21,489 nt of DNA, taken from positions 1-21,489 of the forward strand of contig CAXKVV010001809.1 in NCBI GenBank assembly GCA_964058805.1, given 5' to 3'. Below the pieces are notes generated by a model that saw only the letters and a program-made list of their open reading frames with translations, was not told where the DNA came from and searched no databases. The DNA comes from Schoenoplectus triqueter (Eukaryota; Streptophyta; Magnoliopsida; Poales; Cyperaceae). Shown here in pieces: positions 17,741 to 21,489 of the stretch (positions within the stretch are counted from its first letter, which is position 1; each line of letters opens with the position of its first letter). The translations under genes and the position numbers were made by a program.

Positions 17741-19774
17741 GTCGGGTCCCGTTTTCATGTTTAGGGCGCCCGGACTCGTTTTCGGCGGTGCCGAGTGCGT
17801 CGGATCCCGTTTTCACGTTTTGCGCGCCCGGACTCGTTTTCGGCGGTGCCGAGTGCGGCGGGTCCCGTTTTCACGTTTTGCGCTCCCGGACTCGTTTTCG
17901 GCGGTGCAGAGTTCGTCGGGTCCCGTTTTCACGTTTTGCGCGCCCGGACTCGTTTTCGGCGGTGCCGAGTGCGTCGGGTCCCGTTTTCACGTTTTGCGCG
18001 CCCGGACTCGTTTTCGGCGGTGCCGTGTTCGTCGGGTCCCGTTTTCACGTTTTGCGCGCCCGGACTCGTTTTCGGTGGTGGGGAGTGCGTCGGGTCCCGT
18101 TTTCACGTTTTGCGCGCCCGTACTCGTTTTCGGCGGTGCCGAGTGCGTCGGGTCCCGTTTTCACGTTTTGCGCGTCCGGACTCATTTTCGACGGTGCCGA
18201 GTGCGTCGGGTTCCGTTTTCACGTTTTACGCGCCCGGACTCGTTTTTCGGCGGTGCCCAGTGCTCGAGTCCCGTTGTCACGTTTTACGCTCCCGGACTCG
18301 TTTTCGGCGGTGCCGAGTGCGTCGGGTCCCGTTTTCACGTTTTGCGCTCCCGGACTCGTTTTCGGCGGTGCGGAGTGCGTCGGGTCCCGTTTTCACGTTT
18401 TGCGCGCACGGACTCGTTTTTAGGCGGTGCCGGGTGCGTCGGGTCCCGTTTTCACGTTTTGTGCCCCCGGACTCGTTTTCGGCGGTGCGAAGTTGTTCGG
18501 GTGACGTTTTCACGTTTTGCGCGCCCGGACTCGTTTTCGATGGTGCGGAGTGCGTCGGGTCCCGTTTTCACGTTTTGCGCGCCCGGACTCGTTTTTCGGC
18601 GGTGCCGGGTGCGTCGGGTCCTGTTTTCACGTTTTGCGCCCCCGGACACGGTTTCGGCGGTCCCGAGTGCGTCGGGTCCCGTTTTCACGTTTTGCGCGCC
18701 CGGATTCGTTTTAAGCGGTGCCGCGTGCGTCGGGTCCCGTTTTCACGTTTTGCGCGCCCGGACTCGTTTTCGGCGGTGCCGAGTGCGGCGGGTCCCGTTT
18801 TCACGTTTTGCGCTCCCGGACTCGTTTTCGGCGGTGCAGAGTTCGTCGGGTCCCGTTTTCACGTTTTGCGCGCCCGGACTCGTTTTCGGCGGTGCCGAGT
18901 GCGTCGGGTCCCGTTTTCACGTTTTGCGCGCCCGGACTCGTTTTCGGCGGTGCCGAGTGCGTCGGGTCCCGTTTTCACGTTTTGCGCGCCCGGACTCGTT
19001 TTCGGTGGTGGGGAGTGCGTCGGGTCCCGTTTTCACGTTTTGCGCGCCCGTACTCGTTTTCGGCGGTGCCGAGTGCGTCGGGTCCCGTTTTCACGTTTTG
19101 CGCGTCCGGACTCATTTTCGACGGTGCCGAGTGCGTCGGGTTCCGTTTTCACGTTTTACGCGCCCGGACTCGTTTTTCGGCGGTGCCCAGTGCTCGAGTC
19201 CCGTTGTCACGTTTTACGCTCCCGGACTCGTTTTCGGCGGTGCCGAGTGCGTCGGGTCCCGTTTTCACGTTTTGCGCTCCCGGACTCGTTTTCGGCGGTG
19301 CGGAGTGCGTCGGGTCCCGTTTTCACGTTTTGCGCGCACGGACTCGTTTTTAGGCGGTGCCGGGTGCGTCGGGTCCCGTTTTCACGTTTTGTGCCCCCGG
19401 ACTCGTTTTCGGCGGTGCGAAGTTGTTCGGGTGACGTTTTCACGTTTTGCGCGCCCGGACTCGTTTTCGATGGTGCGCAGTGCGTCGGGTCCCGTTTTCA
19501 CGTTTTGCGCGCCCGGACTCGTTTTTCGGCGGTGCCGGGTGCGTCGGGTCCTGTTTTCACGTTTTGCGCGCCCGGACACGGTTTCGGCGGTCCCGAGTGC
19601 GTCGGGTCCCGTTTTCACGTTTTGCGCGCCCGGATTCGTTTTAAGCGGTGCCGCGTGCGTCGGGTCCCGTTTTCACGTTTTGCGCGCCCGGACTCGTTTT
19701 CGGCGGTGCCGCGTCCGTCGGGTCCCGTTTTCACGTTTTGCGCGCCCGGACTCGTTTTCGGCGGTGCCGAGTGC
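17741..19774 (+). repeat. A-type HOR pair with a three-monomer deletion (35 monomers)
   Basis: A1-A17 run to 18728, then a hybrid monomer at 18729-18786 combines an A18-like start with an A2-like end and leads straight into A3. Three monomers are lost, so the GGGTGACG spacing is 930 bp (18499 to 19429), exactly 174 less than 1,104. Both A9 copies have the extra T (near 18243 and 19173). In the second part the A5 ending is GCCGAGTGC rather than GCCGTGTTC, and A14/A16 carry GATGGTGCGCAG and GCGCGCCCGGACACGG. Confidence 0.88.
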
Positions 19775-20877
19775 GTCGGGTCCCGTTTTCATGTTTAGGG
19801 CGCCCGGACTCGTTTTCGGCGGTGCCGAGTGCGTCGGATCCCGTTTTCACGTTTTGCGCGCCCGGACTCGTTTTCGGCGGTGCCGAGTGCGGCGGGTCCC
19901 GTTTTCACGTTTTGCGCTCCCGGACTCGTTTTCGGCGGTGCAGAGTTCGTCGGGTCCCGTTTTCACGTTTTGCGCGCCCGGACTCGTTTTCGGCGGTGAC
20001 GAGTGCGTCGGGTCCCGTTTTCACGTTTTGCGCGCCCGGACTCGTTTTCGGCGGTGCCGTGTTCGTCGGGTCCCGTTTTCACGTTTTGCGCGCCCGGACT
20101 CGTTTTCGGTGGTGGGGAGTGCGTCGGGTCCCGTTTTCACGTTTTGCGCGCCCGTACTCGTTTTCGGCGGTGCCGAGTGCGTCGGGTCCCGTTTTCACGT
20201 TTTGCGCGTCCGGACTCATTTTCGACGGTGCCGAGTGCGTCGGGTTCCGTTTTCACGTTTTACGCGCCCGGACTCGTTTTCGGCGGTGCCCAGTGCTCGA
20301 GTCCCGTTGTCACGTTTTACGCTCCCGGACTCGTTTTCGGCGGTGCCGAGTGCGTCGGGTCCCGTTTTCACGTTTTGCGCTCCCGGACTCGTTTTCGGCG
20401 GTGCGGAGTGCGTCGGGTCCCGTTTTCACGTTTTGCGCGCACGGACTCGTTTTTAGGCAGTGCCGGGTGCGTCGGGTCCCGTTTTCACGTTTTGTGCCCC
20501 CGGACTCGTTTTCGGCGGTGCGAAGTTGTTCGGGTGACGTTTTCACGTTTTGCGCGCCCGGACTCGTTTTCGATGGTGCGGAGTGCGTCGGGTCCCGTTT
20601 TCACGTTTTGCGCGCCCGGACTCGTTTTTCGGCGGTGCCGGGTGCGTCGGGTCTTGTTTTCACGTTTTGCGCCCCCGGACACGGTTTCGGCGGTCCCGAG
20701 TGCGTCGGGTCCCGTTTTCACGTTTTGCGCGCCCGGATTCGTTTTAAGCGGTGCCGCGTGCGTCGGGTCCCGTTTTCACGTTTTGCGCGCCCGGACTCGT
20801 TTTCGGCGGTGCCGCGTCCGTCGGGTCCCGTTTTCACGTTTTGTGCGCCCGGACTCGTTTTCGGCGGTGCCGAGTGC
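19775..20877 (+). repeat. A-type HOR unit, complete 19-mer (1,103 bp)
   Basis: Canonical A1-A19 order. Private changes are GGTGACGAGTGC near 19995, TTTTTAGGCAGTGCC near 20450 and GGTCTTGTTTTC near 20649. Confidence 0.9.
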
Positions 20878-21489
20878 GTCGGGTCCCGTTTTCATGTTTA
20901 GGGCGCCCGGACTCGTTTTCGGCGGTGCCGAGTGCGTCGGATCCCGTTTTCACGTTTTGCGCGCCCGGACTCGTTTTCGGCGGTGCCGAGTGCGGCGGGT
21001 CCCGTTTTCACGTTTTGCGCTCCCGGACTCGTTTTCGGCGGTGCAGAGTTCGTCGGGTCCCGTTTTCACGTTTTGCGCGCCCGGACTCGTTTTCGGCGGT
21101 GCCGAGTGCGTCGGGTCCCGTTTTCACGTTTTGCGCGCCCGGACTCGTTTTCGGCGGTGCCGTGTTCGTCGGGTCCCGTTTTCACGTTTTGCGCGCCCGG
21201 ACTCGTTTTCGGTGGTGGGGAGTGCGTCGGGTCCCGTTTTCACGTTTTGCGCGCCCGTACTCGTTTTCGGCGGTGCCGAGTGCGTCGGGTCCCGTTTTCA
21301 CGTTTTGCGCGTCCGGACTCATTTTCGACGGTGCCGAGTGCGTCGGGTCCCGTTTTCACGTTTTGCGCGCCCGGACTCGTTTTCGGCGGTGCCCAGTGCT
21401 CGAGTCCCGTTGTCACGTTTTACGCTCCCGGACTCGTTTTCGGCGGTGCCGAGTGCGTCGGGTCCCGTTTTCACGTTTTGCGCTCCCGG
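20878..21489 (+). repeat. A-type HOR unit, partial (right window edge)
   Basis: A1 to the start of A11 are present. A9 at 21342-21399 has reverted to consensus in its first half (GGGTCCCG and TTTTGCGCG instead of GGGTTCCG and TTTTACGCG) while keeping the A9-specific ending GCCCAGTGC. This is consistent with a short conversion tract. Confidence 0.88.

Larger units (their letters stand above)
1..21489 (+). repeat. 58-bp satellite DNA array filling the whole window
   Basis: About 370 tandem copies of a 58-bp monomer run head to tail without interruption or inversion. A monomer identical to the consensus lies at 16812-16869. It starts GTCGGGTCCCGTTTTCACG, has GCGCGCCCGGACTCG in the middle, and ends CGGCGGTGCCGAGTGC. 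Its composition is G20 C18 T17 A3. Most monomers differ from consensus at only one to six sites. A few are 57 or 59 bp, mainly through a T4 to T5 change or one-base changes at HOR-specific sites. No unique sequence occurs, and both window edges cut through the array. Long arrays of this kind are typical of eukaryotic constitutive heterochromatin. I do not recognise the family by name, and chromosomal location cannot be told from the sequence. Confidence 0.98.
15302..21489 (+). repeat. A-type HOR block III (runs off the right edge)
   Basis: Entry is through A15, A17, A18 and A19 (15302-15534), the same A16-less junction as at 651-883. Complete units follow at 15535-16637, 16638-17740 and 19775-20877, with a 35-monomer compound segment at 17741-19774 and a partial unit at 20878-21489. 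Spacings of the GGGTGACG marker are 1103, 1104, 930 and 1103 bp (16292, 17395, 18499, 19429, 20532). Confidence 0.88.

Noticed and set aside
16692..20456. Longest forward open frame (about 1,254 codons), and many similar ones in all forward frames
   Set aside because: It is a by-product of an A-poor consensus with no stop codon. Overlapping frames are equally open, the consensus has no ATG, starts rely on variant bases or GTG, and the translation only cycles through three readings of the satellite. There is no domain and no codon-level constraint.
1..21489. CRISPR-like array
   Set aside because: There are no unique spacers between repeats. Every base belongs to the 58-bp monomer, and the units differ only by point variants.
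1..21489. Ribosomal DNA spacer subrepeats
   Set aside because: GC-rich short tandem repeats occur in rDNA spacers, but no rRNA gene, promoter or spacer-specific unique sequence is present in 21 kb, and the long HOR order is typical of satellites. It cannot be excluded beyond the window.
1..21489. Telomeric repeats or a telomere-adjacent end
   Set aside because: No run of TTAGGG, TTTAGGG, TTAGG or similar is present. The isolated TTTAGGG in monomer A1 is a single variant per HOR unit.
1..21489. E2F-like sites at TTTTGCGCGC in each monomer
   Set aside because: The match to TTTSSCGC or TTTSGCGC is one base off, and such words are expected in a T4 plus GC-rich repeat. There is no gene nearby to regulate.
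1..21489. Transposon or retroelement insertion, target-site duplications or inverted array segments
   Set aside because: I found no non-satellite sequence, no terminal repeats and no reverse-oriented monomers anywhere in the window.

Overview
The whole 21,489-base window is a single head-to-tail satellite DNA array. I see no gene, RNA gene, transposon, CRISPR array or unique sequence in it. The monomer is 58 bp (exact consensus copy at 16812-16869), about 65% G+C, and there are roughly 370 monomers, all in the same orientation. Both window edges lie inside the array, so it extends further on both sides. An array of this size, with nested higher-order repeats (HORs) and no coding sequence, points to a eukaryotic nuclear chromosome in a heterochromatic, pericentromeric, subtelomeric or microchromosome-like region. 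The sequence alone does not identify the species. Regular T4 tracts separated by GC-rich stretches recall some avian satellites, but that is a weak hint only.

Monomers differ by a few diagnostic bases, and these variants recur in a fixed order, which defines HORs. Family A is a 19-monomer unit of 1,103 bp. Family B is a 22-monomer unit of 1,279 bp. Family C is a 13-monomer derivative of B (754 bp). A and B share ordered variant modules and so descend from a common ancestral HOR.

Layout: C tail (1-650); A (651-3262); B (3263-7216); a short C-like bridge (7217-7390); A (7391-12396); B (12397-14489); C (14490-15301); A (15302-21489). On top of this sit larger duplications. About 3.3 kb at the left edge is nearly identical to 14652-17943, and the second B block (about 12.4-14.3 kb) duplicates the first (about 3.26-5.15 kb) at an offset of about 9,135 bp. 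Whole-monomer deletions at 11410 and 18729, a half-monomer hybrid junction at 7682, and variants shared by distant units all fit unequal crossing-over and conversion.

Many long open frames exist, but they are artefacts. The forward consensus has only 3 A per 58 bases, contains no stop codon and no ATG, and 58 is not a multiple of 3, so all three forward frames stay open. None is annotated as a gene.

The observations most worth following are the mixed HOR architecture with kilobase-scale duplications, the very high CpG density, near-matches to the CENP-B box (8 of 9 essential positions), the origin of the monomer as a diverged dimer, and a cluster of single-base insertions at about 9448-10025 that looks like unpolished sequence.
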